DNA of 64,000 bases from Rhexocercosporidium sp. MPI-PUGE-AT-0058 (GCA_020746875.1 JAGTJL010000028.1:186001-250000); one strand, 5' to 3'; shown: positions 1 through 12,162, counted from the first letter of the stretch. Notes: a model not told the origin generated them from the letters alone. Program-made: numbers and translations.

Positions 1-1850
1 GCTGATTGATTGCATCAAGGTATTCGACCATCTATTTTATAACAAACATTGTATAACTGACATTCGGAACCTTTTATCGAAATAGAAACTTTTCCACAAG
101 CAAGAAGGTTCCTCCACTAATTCAATGGTTGAAGCTAAAGTTTAATGTATATCGCGCGAATCCAACAAATGTAATCCTACAACTACTGTAATATTCCTAT
201 CCGACCCTAATAATCTGCCAACCGTTCCAAGTCTTATCAAAGTGAGCACGAAATGCATCGCCCATTGGGAGGAAAGCAGAGCAGGGGCATAGTAGCTGCG
301 TATCGTTCGACATGCTGAGGGCGATTGCTAAGGGCGGTTGATCATGGTCGGAGACGAGAGAGCGAAGTAGAGTCCTTCGATCTTCAATCAACATTCCAGC
401 CAATCAACATTTGTTTAACTCCATGTTTACTGTGGTGCTTTGGAGAAATCTGTAGGATACAATGAAGCAGATTGACTGATTTGTATGGTTAACCCCGCAG
501 TTGTTTTTGATTAAGGACATTGCTGGGCCTAGCAAGTAAACCTCTACCTCCCTTCACCCACGCCGTTCTTCCTGTCTGATGCAGCTTCCACATGCACTGA
601 CCCCCCGCAAGAGATATTCAAGGAGCTAACATTTTGGAAACTGTACAATTCCCCTCGTATTACCAGTTGAAAACGCTCAGTTGGTCTCTCGGCTCACAAA
701 GGGGTCGAGCTACTTCTTGTCCACCTGCGGGAGGAATGCTATTCGACTCTGGGCCGGACCATGTTCCAGCGCGTACTGCATTCGAAGGACGTATTGTGGG
801 CCCGTAGTAAGTCCAGAGTCCGGACCGTTGCTCGGCTCGGGGCCAATGCTCGGATCCCCGATCAAGTAAGAGAGACCACAGCTGAATTCTGCGCACAGCG
901 TCAGATCCGGAAAGAAATTACTCAGGTCGGCAAGCATGAGCAAAAGAAAGAGAGCCTCGTCTGAGGCCCCAAAGGGACACTTTTGGCTCTGCAGCAGAGC
1001 AGAGACCAGCTGAGTAGCCGAAGCCCTGAGACAGACTCTTGATCGGGCTAATCATGATAGAGGACAATTTGCACTAACAGAGATATTAACGATTTCAAGA
1101 ATACCTCGCTATTTTTCGTGTTCAGTATAAACACCTCTAGTTTCAAAGAGTTGAACTATTAATTACCTCTGCTTTTTCTACTACTGTCATTGGTTTACTA
1201 ACGTCAAATATAATAAAAAGAACTTAGATCACAGGCCTATTATCTAATTAAAAGAACCAAAGCTGATCGACATTTCAGGAGTAAAATCTTATATTATAAA
1301 GAACCCTATTAATATGATTCAAGCAATTTTTTTTTTATTAAGCTCTTAAACCAACTGAATATCAGGTGAGAATATTAAGTCTAGATCTGATCAAGGGTCT
1401 CTGAGCTTATATTATACAAATGAGGTATGCTGCACTAACATCATTGAAACTTTAGTCAAGGTACGAAAGATTCGCATTTGCTTTCTTTCTTTCTGCTTCC
1501 GCTGCTAAACCACTTTATTATCGAAACGTTAAGATTGTAAGACAATACTGGACTCAGCTTCTACATCTAATCTGGTGGCATAGCAATACACTGAAGCTCA
1601 AGCCTAGTCCTGAAAATGGCTGCAGCCGCGGTTTCCATTCATTTCCCCTTGTTCATGGCTTTCGCTTGACAGGTCACAAACAGCGGAATGTGGGAGGTCA
1701 GGCTTGTCGTTGCTATGATCCGAGGAGATGCAGCCCGCTCGGGCATGCGTATAAGAAGGGGGGAAAGCTACTGTCATTTCACCCTTTGAAGGCTTCAAGA
1801 TCCCGTCAATTGAAATACCAGCTACTTATACCGCAATCCTCAATTTCACC
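1..1850. other. No confident gene
   Basis: I see no convincing gene here. A 68-codon ATG-initiated frame on the minus strand (403 down to 197) is open and has fairly coding-like codon use, so it could be an isolated exon, but it matches no family I recognise and no clear splice partners were found. Overlapping short frames on both strands at 660-964 look like by-products of a GC-balanced stretch. From 1080 to 1560 the DNA is AT-rich and non-coding in appearance. Confidence 0.5.
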
Positions 1851-2557
1851 ATGAGCTCCACCGATATTTCGGCCACTACGGCGACACCTGCCGCACCCGC
1901 CAGCCCTGCTACCACTACTGGCAATGATAATGAGAAACCGGTCACGGTAGGTGCAGGTTTGCCCGAGATCCGGATCTTCAGCACATAAAATCTTCCAAAA
2001 GTACCGTCGACATGGGGGACAAATGTATCATCAACATTTCGTATCTCATACAACTTGAGATGACGGTTGTGTAGTCGTCGCATCTCGTCCCCTAGTCTAA
2101 GCCATACTATCTTCTGGCCTTTACAAACATCACCAAAGGTACGGAAACCGCATCGTTCGCGTGAGCACGTATTCATTCCTTGGCTTGCTACCACGACCCT
2201 TCCTTGTTCTTCTACCCTGATCTACCTCTAATCTTCCTTTCTTGTCTTCCTCTTCAATTGACAGAACAACTGAGTGACGAGTGACTGACTGGACTCGGCT
2301 TAGATGACAAGCCTATGGGCCGCCTATTCATAGCAAAGGCGAGATTAGCCGATTTCAACAAGAAACTAAACAGGCGGGCACCCTCGGTACATTTACCGTT
2401 GACTCGACCTTTCAGTACGGCCAGGCGAACTCGAGCGGCAAGGACCGCTTCCTCGTATTCCACGACCCATTATTCTCTAGTATCCACCGGGTGTGTTTGC
2501 GGCGTCTGAAATATCCCTCCCTCATGGAGATGGGCGAGCGAGCCGAAGACTGACACG
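1851..2557 (+). pseudogene. Possible spliced gene fragment, unknown function
   Basis: An ATG at 1851 opens a Ser/Thr/Ala/Pro-rich stretch of about 33 codons that reaches a GTAGGT donor-like site. A second coding-like stretch runs from about 2335 to a TGA at 2555-2557, with strongly C/G-biased third positions. Joining them needs an intron of nearly 400 nt, long for this window, so the join is uncertain. A competing minus-strand frame covers 2194-1826. A Tc1-type transposon sits less than 200 bp downstream. I do not recognise the product. The gene may be broken, or the second exon may belong to something else. Confidence 0.3.
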
Positions 2558-2737
2558 AGTACAGAACCGATTCCTCAATGGGATTGTGAAGAAATGGGGG
2601 CCGATTGCTATCAACGCCACTTCCCAGATCGACGGTGCGGACGTGTCTGCCTTAAGTGTTACGGCAAGGTCTATGTGCATGGCCGGGCAAGTCTTGCGCG
2701 TGTGGGCAAAGAGCGATGAGCCAGCCGCGTAGACATA

Positions 2738-2790
2738 CAGTAAGGTGCCATAGGTATTTGCACCCCCCCTGCCGGAAACGCCACCAAAGC
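2738..2790 (+). repeat. Left terminal inverted repeat of the Tc1-type element
   Basis: It begins CAGTAAGGTGCCATAGG directly after TA at 2736-2737. It has a run of seven C where the right repeat has six, and otherwise mirrors 4013-3962. Confidence 0.93.
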
Positions 2791-2809
2791 ACGGAGTTTG
2801 AATGCTGCT

Positions 2810-3880
2810 TTAATATTTGGTATACCACCCTTCAGCTTTAATAACTGCTTCTACTCTATGAACCATTGTATCAATCAACCTGTTTAATAGCTCTTTCCCG
2901 AGTCTTTCCCAAGTGTCAATTGCGCACCTAATCAGAAGATCTAAAGTCTCTACGTTATTAGGTGCGCCGACAAGCTCAGGATGTAATATATACATTTCTG
3001 CCTTCAAAAGAGCCCATAAATTCTCGATTGGATTCAAATCAGGGCTATACGGAGGCCAATTCATTACATCAATCCCTCGTGTTGCAAACCAGTCTCGTAT
3101 GATATGTGCCGTATGAATAGGAGCGTTGTCTTGCATGAAAATGCTTCCGAAGCCAAGAATCGGAAGTAAATATCGGTCAAGAACTGTCTGGTATACACGC
3201 GCAGTTACCCCTCCCTTCGGAGCCAAAGGATCGCCTTCCATAGGGACAAGTTGTGTTCGTATTCCATGGCCGAAAGCTGCCCAAAACATCTTGCTCTTTT
3301 GCTTGCTACAACGTCGTTGTTGTACGAGGTCTGGTGCTAATCGTCGTTCGTGTTGCCCTTTCCCTCCTTGTACAAAGACCCACTCAAGCTTTTGCCCTTT
3401 CCCAAGCTGAATCGAGCACTCGTCACTCCATCGTACTCTTCGCCAGTTCAAGTATGTAAACAAACGATATCTCTGCGCCCAGTTCAAGCGTGCGTACGCG
3501 TGATCTTGCGTTAAAGCAGGGCGTTTCAATCGTTGTCATTTCCGAAGGTTCATCTCTTGAAGTAAGCGTTTGATTGATCGGATTGATGCGTCAGGGGCAA
3601 CGTCTTCTTTAAGAGCTTCGTAGGAAATCGAAGGAGCCGAAGTTACTGTATCGTACAAAAGATCACGTTGCTCTTCTGAAATAACACGCTTCGGACCAGG
3701 TCGTACTTGAGAAACGTTGTTGATTCGTTTGGATTCTTGACGACATGTACTTGCAATTGTTGATTTAGGAATCTCAGGGTGTTTTGCGTGGATTCGATTA
3801 TATGACCATCCAATAGACCGCAACTCGCAGATCCTAGAACGAGTCTGCGGACTCAATTCTCGGCCACGACGTCCTCCCAT
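2810..3880 (-). pseudogene. Tc1-type transposase, one internal stop
   Basis: The transposase would cut and paste the element by binding its TIRs. From the ATG at 3880, residues 1-114 form a paired helix-turn-helix DNA-binding region. The same frame then meets TGA at 3536-3538 and continues without a shift for about 240 codons to TAA at 2812-2810. The catalytic part has SDECS for the first Asp, QDNAPIHTA for the second, and WPPYSPDLNPIENLW containing the Glu. The second Asp and the Glu are separated by 34 residues, the Tc1 spacing (DD34E). Total length is about 356 codons, normal for the family. The stop lies at a position where I expect Trp (TGG to TGA) or Arg (CGA to TGA), either a single transition. 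All three catalytic residues remain, so this is one change away from an open frame. Confidence 0.9.
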
Positions 3881-3961
3881 CGTTGAGAATTGAAGACAAA
3901 GTATAGAGATTCAAGAGATTCAAGAAATTCAAACTACGGTAAAGCAGCATGTAATTTGGTG

Positions 3962-4013
3962 GCTTTGGTGGCGTTTCCGGCAGGGGGGTGCAAATACCTA
4001 TGGCACCTTACTG
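3962..4013 (-). repeat. Right terminal inverted repeat of the Tc1-type element
   Basis: Reverse complement of the left repeat, ending CCTTACTG immediately before TA at 4014-4015. Confidence 0.93.
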
Positions 4014-4015
4014 TA

Positions 4016-5337
4016 GTCCAGATTATAATAGATGGCCAGGACGCATACAGAGTCTCTAGATAGGGCCGGGATACTTGAAATATAGGTCTTTAATTGATTG
4101 TGGATTGAGTCAGTCTTCAATTGCTGCTATGCCCGGCTATGTGAAAATCATTTGCGCAAACAGCGGGAATTTAATAGTGTGCTTTCACTACACGCCTCTA
4201 CACCTAGTTTTCATTTCAAGCAACTAGCCAGGTGCCACTTCCTTGACCTTGGTTTCAATTATGTCGAGGCAAACGATAGACACTTCGTCGCAAGTACCAG
4301 GACGGTGCATCTCATTAACATTCCAACCTTTCTCTGGAAATTTGAAACCAGCCCTTCTTTCAAAGTCAGGCAATCGGTCAAATATAGTTCCTAGTGGTTT
4401 GACCAGGGCCTAGCAGTTTATACAGAGTCTATACCTTTCAATACGCAATGTATCGATTACAAAAGGGGGTTTCTTGACTATTGAGCAATCTTCAGGGTTC
4501 GCTTGCTAAAATTCCAGGACGCCTCGGTTGATCTCAGGGGTGAAATCGCTAGGCTACAGTGGTGAAAGTTTTGTTATTCCTAGCAAAATAGGCAGGTGAA
4601 CACCGTAAGGGAACGTTTGCAATCGCGAGATTCAAATGTAGAGAGGAGTAGTTATGCGCTTTTAAGTAGCATAGGCGTAAGTATTTTCGTGCCTAGATTC
4701 CCGCGGCGTCCTTGACATGGATTCCATCATGGCATGCCTTGTGTGCCTTGGAACGAATACATGGGGATAAGGAATCCTAGCCCTGTGTAGAGTTTTGTTA
4801 CCTCTTGCGATTTGGTGATCATTTGATCGTTGGGCTTGGAATTTCATAGTTGGTTTAGGTCTGTCTTGTGATTGTTTGATCGTTGAGTCTGGAGTGTTAT
4901 TGTTGCCAGATAAACTTCTAACTTATGGGAAAAGAAATGAGTGTAGTGGCTGGTTCGAGAAACACCTGATGAATATCGAGAACACCTCTGCTGAGAATAT
5001 CCTCGACTTTCCTATCTTAGTTTGGGTCAGTCACTACGACTGAGTGGGTCTCAATCACAAGCACACCGGCGGCGATCCACTTCTAAAGCACCTAGTAGAC
5101 TAGTGGCCATGTCAGTTATGAATTATATTCACCCGGGGGTCGTTGTTTCTTCAGTATTTGTCTCATCTTATTATTTTCTCACCATGTCTAACGGTTTTCG
5201 AGTGGGCTATGTCAATTCCCTATATAATAGGACCTTAAAAATATTGCAAACTTGGTGTACAGACAGCCAGTACGAGAAATATGCTCTATTTTACCTAACT
5301 TATATAGTATCGCCGATTATTACCGATTACCACCGTT
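4016..5337. other. No confident gene
   Basis: Short open frames occur (4098-4394 and 5022-5522 on plus), but their composition is not coding-like, they match no family I know, and no splice pattern links them. Confidence 0.5.
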
Positions 5338-6128
5338 TCAACCACCAACAGCCACAGATGGAGCACGTACCCATAGCTTATCATACTGCTCAAGATACAT
5401 GTTTGGCGGTACTGCGTTCAGAACCTGCTTCTTTCCGTGTAGAGCCTTCCAAAACATGGAACTTGACCGGAAATCTACCATCTCTTGAGACTGGGGCCGG
5501 GCTTTCGCCGAAGTCTCCTTAACCTGGTCGAAATGCTGCGGAGAAGGATCTAGACCGACTGGCGCGAACTGACATTCACTTTTGTCTGTAGCTGGAAAGG
5601 AAGGAAGGTTTCCAGAAGAGAATGCTTCCTCTTTTGGCACCTCGTTAGCATTGACCGTGAGGAGCTTCTCGTCCGATATGGCGGGGTTGGGCGGCCCAGT
5701 ATGACCTCGGTTGTCAGCTGTGTCGAAGGATTGCCTGGGTCGAGTAAGCTGTCAATCTTGTTCTCTTTAAGGTCGGGATTTTCGTCAGGTTTGTCCTAGA
5801 CCATCGCAGTCAGCATGCATTTCGAATGGTGCAAAAGTAAATCAATGTGGTCCAAAATCGTGGCACTTACATTGGCCCCAGATGGCATTGGGCAGGGCTT
5901 GATGGCTAGTTTCAACCAGTCTGGCCCCTTTCTCTTACGCCGGGTCGAGCACCCCGGCAGCGGAGCGAGCCCCTATGCTCAAAACTTGAACGCTCAATCT
6001 CAATGAGGACGACAAAGATTCGTCCTTCTTCATAGGTTTGGCATAAATTAGAGCCGCATTTACTACCGGCTTCTCAATCCCGTCGAGCTTAAGGGCGCCA
6101 ATAGGAATCAGACTGGCGATAGCGAATT
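5338..6128 (-). pseudogene. Degraded spliced gene, unknown function
   Basis: Read on the minus strand, coding-like stretches follow each other with interruptions. The first runs from 6128 for about 68 codons (hydrophobic start FAIASLIPIGAL, then a Lys/Ser-rich region) to a TAA. A shifted frame follows, ending in ALPNAIWGQ at a GTAAGT donor. An intron-like segment ends in GGTCTAG, then comes an acidic stretch starting DKPDENPDLKEN. After one more frame change, about 100 codons run to the stop at 5338. Intron signals and C-rich third positions suggest a genuine host gene that has lost its frame. I cannot assign a function. Confidence 0.4.
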
Positions 6129-6238
6129 CAAATGGATTATAAAAGGAGATAACGAGAGAAAATCATTAAAATATATTATAAAAGACTACGAGACGACGAA
6201 GATTATTAAAGAGATTATAAAAGAAACTATAATACGAG

Positions 6239-6360
6239 AAAAGTATTTAAAAAAAGTAAAAAAAAGAAGAAAAAAGAAAGAAATAAAAAAAAAGTAAAAA
6301 GAAAAGAAGAAAAGAAAAGAAAAGAAAAGAAAAGAAAAGAAAGGAAAAACGAGCGAAAAA
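6239..6360 (+). repeat. Polypurine tract with (AAAAG)n core
   Basis: Nearly 120 bases are almost pure A/G on the plus strand, with tandem AAAAG units around 6311-6345. The strand asymmetry is extreme. No gene overlaps it. Confidence 0.85.
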
Positions 6361-7041
6361 ATATAAAAGAGATATATATTTATTAAGTCTTTATTTTAAA
6401 GAAATTAATATCGAAATTTGTTTTTATATACACCTTAATTCACGAAATAAAGTTCTTAGTAAAGAAATATATTCTGCTTCAGCGTATAAGTCTCTCTTCT
6501 CAGCGTGCAATACGCTATAATTACAACAGGCCTCAAGGAATTACCTCGAGGAGTGCATTTGCCAGGGGGCTCGAACTTCCCTGTTAGAATGCATGTTCGC
6601 TTTTACGCATATAAGATGCAAAGAGGTCGCCTAACGTGAGGTGATGTCAATTAAAAGAGATTTGACCCCGCTTCTCGGCCTCTCCCGGAGATATCTCTCC
6701 GCAGGCGTAGGAGATTGCTAAAGCTTGTGTGAATTGATTTGAAAACATGACGTTTTAGCAATTTTTTTTGTACTCCCATCCTACTCATACAAGAGAGAGG
6801 GGAAATTTGTGAACGGACTAGTAGTTATGCAATATGTAAGCAACGACTCTGCACAGGCCACGTATTTTCACATATTGTGTGTGACGTGATTTTAATTTGT
6901 GCATTTGAGTGATATCAGCATTTAAGAATATGACGAGACCTGCATAAATTAACAACATTTACGTCACCTTCATAAACCTCATACTCCCTACTTATTCCCC
7001 AGTCGGTGAAAGTTATTCTTCATCGTTATGACAACAATCGG
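6361..7041. other. Intergenic, upstream of the catalase gene
   Basis: No coding frame is supported. It contains the catalase promoter region, including several near-palindromic segments such as GTGTGTGACGTG and TTACGTCACC. I did not identify a specific binding site with confidence. Confidence 0.5.
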
Positions 7042-9027
7042 ATGGATCAAGCTACGAACGCAATGGCCAATGTACACCCCCTACAAGCAATTCAATCGGC
7101 AATTGGCTCTGCTGGTGGAGATCCTCGTCCACTCCAGCGGGCGTCGCTTTTCAACAATGCTAATGATGGTCCCGCCAAAATCATTGCCAAAGTATCCGGA
7201 GTACAGAGCGGAGGCATTCGTGAAGACGATGGCCCCTATTTCACAAACAACGAGTGCATTCCCTTCCCGGACCCTGCGCACAGCAAGACTATCGGAGGGC
7301 TGCCGTTAGCCAGTGATACCTTTTTGTTCCAGAAACAGCAGCACTTTAACAGGAGTAAAAATCTAGAGAGTATGTTCCGATCTAATCCACAGCATAGCAA
7401 GAAAGTGACACCAGATAGGAATGGTTCATCCATGTGGCAGTGGAGCATTTGGCTATTTCGAAACAACAGCAGATGTTTCTAATTTGACTAAAGTGGGATT
7501 GCCATGATCTTACCTGTGTAACGTTTCTGTATTGACGATCATAGGCGAACTTCCTCAATGGGAAGGGCGTGAGAACTCCAGTCTTCATGAGATTCTCTAC
7601 TGTGACCCTTGGGCGCGAGTTCCCGGACCTGGCACGTAATCCTCGTGGCTTCGCTGTTAAGTTTTACACTGGAGAAGGAAACTATGATATCGTCGGGTTG
7701 AACTTTGTAAGTATTTCGAAGGCCTGACTTTTGTTTTTATTAACTTCATCGCAGCCTGTGTTTTTCTGCAGAGATCCAATTCAAGGTCCACACGTCATCC
7801 GTTCACAGGCCCGCAACCCCAAGAACTTCTTGCTGGATTACAATTCCATTTTTGATCTTCTGGCTCTCACTCCGGAGGCCAATCACGCGGGTATGATGTA
7901 CTTTAGCGATCACGGGACCCCAGATGGATGGAAACACAACCACGGGTATGGTTGTCATACCTTCAAGTGGGTTAACAAGAATGGGGAGTTCGTCTACATC
8001 AAGTATCATTTCCTTGCCAAACACGGCCAAAAGCAGTTCACAGTAGATGAAGCAACGAGAATCAGCGGAGTGGACCCAGATTACTCTAAGCGTGAGCTTT
8101 GGGAGACTATTGAGAGGGGAGAGGAGGTCGAATGGACGGCATATGTACAGATCATGCAACCGCAGGAGGCAGATGCGAACTTGCTTGGGTTCGATCCATT
8201 TGATGTCACCAAAGTCTGGCCTAGGGCACAGTTTCCAGTTAGTGTTCTGAGCCGACCTTCTTAGTTGTACTGACCATTGAAACAGCTGCACGAGTTTGGA
8301 AGACTGGTTCTTAACAAGAACCCTGAAAACTTCCACCGTGATGTGGAACAAGCAGCATTCTCCCCTGGAAGTATGGTTCCCGGTATCGAAGACAGCCCAG
8401 ACCCTCTGCTACAATTCCGAATGTTCTTCTACCGTGATGCGCAGTACCATCGGATTGGTGTAAACCTGCATCAAGTTCCAGTCAATTGCCCGTATGGCGG
8501 GTTCCTTTAGTTCTCTTAATTTCGACGGAACACAACGTAACGACGCCAACCATGCAGGAAACCCTCAATATGTGCCCAACTCGTTCAAGCACAAGTTCAG
8601 ACCAGACACTGCTGAATCTCCTTACATAGTCTCCGATAATATTGTCTCTCGGAAGAGCCACTTTCATCATGAAGGCAAACTCTCCGAATACGACCAGGCA
8701 AGGGAGTTGTATACACGAGTTATGACAGATAGCCAGCGTCATAATCTTCATACTAATACCGCTGAGTTACTACGGCGTGTCGATTCCAAAGTTATCAAGG
8801 TCGGTTACCTTGCTCAACTTTGGAATATCGATCCCGACTACGCTAGAGCGATATATGATTTGCTGCCGGAGGTCGCGAAGTCAGGTGCAGAGGGCTTCGA
8901 GTTTGTCGATGTACAGAACAAAGCGAAGGGTGCAGAGTTAGCCGGAAAGGAAGCGAAGTTCCGGCCGAGCATGCCGCAAGAGAGATTGGTTGGTTTTGCT
9001 CCAGAGATTGGCGTATACAACCTTTGA
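7042..9027 (+). CDS. Catalase, six segments, with a frameshift in the last third
   Basis: Haem catalase, which breaks down hydrogen peroxide. Exons: 7042-7369, 7419-7492, 7545-7706, 7755-8237, and from 8286. The four introns are 48-52 nt and keep the frame exactly. The ATG at 7042 is the first Met in frame. The active-site His lies in [15 protein letters not shown], just after the first intron. The distal Asn is in VGLNFPVFF, and the haem-ligand Tyr in [14 protein letters not shown]. After NCP at 8490-8492 the frame is lost: the expected next block ([12 protein letters not shown]) resumes at 8494 in the +1 frame, so two bases are missing or one is extra. No intron can explain the gap. It then stays open to TGA at 9027. 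Without the shift the product would be about 595 aa, with no flavodoxin-like C-terminal domain and no SKL ending. It is either a pseudogene with one lesion or a sequence error. Confidence 0.9.
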
Positions 9028-10473
9028 TGGTGTAAATCACAGCAGTTCAGAGTTTACTTGGTTGGAATTTGGAAAGTTAGCTGTCTTTGATTCAAATTCT
9101 TTGTACGAGCCGTAACTTGTGGCCTTTGCTCCATGAATTTTGTCGTTTCTGCACCTCCTTGGCTAGAAGCGTCAATTTTCGCTGCTACTCCGTGTCTCTA
9201 CATGTTCAAGCAATGTTAATAGCCCACCCGTGCGACAAACTCACATCAGATTAGCTAAAGGCACAAACTGAGTAGGAATCGGTGTGTCATATTAGATTGG
9301 AATTCAGCACTGGAGACCTCACGAAGAATGACGTAACAAGTAACCCTTTAAGAATTCCTCACAACCTGGATAAAAATATCTACAGCTCATAACTGTCTCG
9401 ATCGACCGACGTACACTATCTTGCAACCTTTGCATCTCCTTGACGGCGAAGTGATTGAGAGTTTCCGATGAGGCGCTCGCCAAGAAAAGCATACTCTGGC
9501 ATACGCACGCTTTGAATTCATATTTCAATTTGTTATATGATTGACTGCTATATTGCTTGCGAATGTGGAAGATGTGCTCGTCAGAATTTCAAAGCATTAA
9601 TGACCCGGGTTCGTCTTGGAGTGTTGATCTTACGTGGTAGATTGTGTAATAAGTTCTATAGTGAACCACGCTGTCGGAATATGGCCGTGCGCATTTCAGG
9701 GCACTTTGCTTAATGACTGAGCCTGCTCGTTTCGCCGCGGGGTAAAGTTGCCACAGAATCACGCCGTGATATTGAAAGACACCAGTTGATCTGTTGTCAC
9801 TAAATGAAGTCACGTCATGTATTTTACTCTGGGCAGCATTGGTCATGTTTTATTACCGTCTAGGCGTCACGGCGGAAAAGTCATGGCGTCATGCCCTCCG
9901 TCAGCCCCTGTCGCCCAAGCGCCCAGGATAAGCGTTTCAACGCAGCCCCAAGTGGCTCGATTAGATGACATCGACACAAACTTGTAACAGGTGGTCCAAT
10001 CAAAGAAGAAGTTTCATCACAGCACCGAAAGAACAAAATACTTTAAGATCAACCTTGCTATATTCTCGAAACTACGTGACGTGCTAGTGCTGTCCCTAGC
10101 TTCAATTTACCCGATCGAAAACTAAGTTCAAAAGTTTCTTGGGACATACACTTATTCCATGCTAAGTAATTATACAAATAAAGGCCTTCTCAATTGGCCA
10201 CAGATGTGCTAATGGTAGATAACTTGTTTTCGTAGTACATTCATGGTCTTCTATTTCCCATTTTACTTTCTCTATTTGCTTGCCCGTTCTGCTTTGACTT
10301 CGCCAGCATACATCTTAGAGAAATCCGCCGGATCCTGTGGATCCTAGCCAGTGATATCGTGGAAAGCACAGTGGAGATATAGTTTGTCTGTCATCGAATC
10401 CATGCTTGCACTTGCCTTGAAGAATATATTCGATGACGAAGGCGACGTCCTGGGTCTGTTAGCTTATATAATT
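9028..10473. other. Intergenic, nothing recognised
   Basis: Two short minus-strand frames (9319-9528 and 9589-9846) lack coding character. I see no RNA gene or repeat. Confidence 0.5.
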
Positions 10474-11024
10474 TCATTTGTCTATAGACGTTGTGGTTCT
10501 CTGACTAACTGAACTAGCAATAGGTGCGAACTTGTGATTCGGTTCAATTGGCAATGGCAGAATTCCTTTCTTGAGCTGTGTGCTGTGGTTCAATAAGTTC
10601 TCTGGTAAAGCTAGCACTATTGGTGAGAATGTTTTCTTATATGCACAATTTGAAGCTGATAGCATGATAGCTCACTAGATAACATCTGGACTCTAGCCTT
10701 CTTGTCCGTGGCAACTAACTCCATAGTGATGTCGAACTTGGCCTTGTGGGTTGGTGGAATGATGCACAGCGTATCTGCTCCAGACTCCCTCAAGGTAGCA
10801 GCCTTGTCGCTGACCTTCCCCTGCTTATGTGGGATGATGCTTGCGCCGAATTTCTAGAGCTCCTTATGCTTTGCAGAGGTGGGGTTGTTGGGGTGAAGAG
10901 TGAGCCCACAAACAGAGTCGAGCTTGCTGGAGAAAGTCTTGTCAGTGAGGGGCGGCTCCACAATGAGGAAGCCTGTTTGGCCATCATCAGCAGAGATGCA
11001 GATGTTTCGTGACATCTTTGTCAT
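10474..11024 (-). pseudogene. Degraded conserved protein of unknown function
   Basis: From an ATG at 11024 the minus strand reads a coding-like frame (ICISADDGQTGFLIVEPP, then LTLHPNNPTSAKHKEL) to a TAG near 10852. Beyond that stop the same frame continues (KFGASIIPHKQG, then ADTLCIIPPTHKAKFDI) for about 60 codons. The stop is most easily read as Trp TGG changed to TAG. A GTGAGC donor and a short intron ending ATAAG then lead to a further exon (TFSPIVLALPENLL) ending at 10474. Phrasing and codon use look like a real protein rather than chance, but I do not recognise the family. Extra coding-like sequence upstream (about 11030-11110) may be another exon. Confidence 0.5.
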
Positions 11025-12162
11025 TGTAATCTTAGAATGGTACTCCTTTGATTTTGTGGAAAAGGGACCTTGATGAGTGCGGAATCAATGAGAGCGGTGG
11101 TCTGGTACTGCTCTTTAAATTAAGGTCACCTTGACAGCCCAAGATTAGAAAAATACGGAGGGCCTTCGGCTGCCAACAAAAACGCCACAACAGTGACCAT
11201 ACTCATACTACCGTCATCGCGATCCTGGACATTGACACCTCAGCTTTGACAATTAGCATTTCAAACGAAATGCAAGCTAGCTTTACCGTATAACTTCCCC
11301 AGAAATAACGGCTCGTGCTTTCCAAATCTATAGTTACGAAAACTGTAACCTCCCCGCCACGCTGTTTACATGAAGCAGAGAGGTTCACAGCACTCCATAG
11401 GAATACCAATCGAAAACCCATGACACGCCCTTCGACATTTTCGAGGACACGTATGGCGCAGTCATTACCAATGTGGCGTAAATTGGCTACGGCAATATTA
11501 AAGGAGGTCAGCTCCGGTAGATGATGAGATGACGAGATATCTCAAAATGACGAGGCTCAGGCCTCACACGTGTAATAGTATACGATAGGTTGCGTTCGAT
11601 AGGGAACCCGGCCCCCCTGCTACTTGGTATGCTCTCTTCACGAATGAGATTATTGTTGGAATATGTCATTGAACAATTGTGCCCAATGCTTTGGGTGTCA
11701 CAGACTAGCGACAGGGCTGCACGCATGGGGCATGCTTTCCATGGCGCCCTGGAATGTCTGATGCTTTTGTGGCGATTTCCAATCACATGTTAATTTTTTC
11801 TCTGTGACGATATTTGGAAATTACCTGTACAGTTCTGTAGATGTTACATGGGGCTCTATGAGATCATCTAGAGCCTGTCATCCTATCCAATCATTCATGA
11901 AATCCATGAGGCGTTTCAAGGAATGGATAGGAGATGCAACGAGCGAGAAAACCCCAAGCATGAACTAGGTCAAGAATAAGTGAAAGTCATCATACCCATA
12001 TTTCAACATAAAAGCAATCCGCTTGTGCCATCCCTTACTGCAAACCGCCACATACTTCAGCATAATTCCGGCAACTCCTCAGCCACCCAAACAATAACAG
12101 CAACATCCGCTTCTCCATCAAAATCATAAAAGCTTTTCAACAGCAGTTTCCCAGACCTCGTG
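11025..12162. other. Intergenic with possible coding relics
   Basis: Short frames near 11203-11524 on both strands show some coding flavour, but no consistent exon chain emerges. The 100 bp before the opsin-related gene is CA-rich, as expected of a fungal 5' UTR. Confidence 0.45.

Larger units (their letters stand above)
2738..4013 (-). mobile_element. Tc1-type DNA transposon (DD34E), 1,276 bp
   Basis: The element is bounded by terminal inverted repeats of 52-53 bp beginning CAGTAAGGTGCCATAGG and flanked on both sides by TA (2736-2737 and 4014-4015), the duplication expected of Tc1/mariner insertion. A further 10-bp inner match (2804-2813 against 3940-3949) extends the symmetry to about 75 bp. 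The two TIRs differ by only one C in the homopolymer plus changes at the inner edge, so the copy looks young compared with the AT-rich relics elsewhere. It contains one minus-strand transposase reading frame with a single stop. Confidence 0.93.

Noticed and set aside
1826..2194. 122-codon minus-strand frame
   Set aside because: Part of it is the antisense of the Ala/Thr/Pro-rich plus exon and it has no recognised domain. Kept only as an alternative.
5022..5522. 166-codon plus-strand frame
   Set aside because: No codon bias or domain, and it overlaps the more coding-like minus-strand relic.
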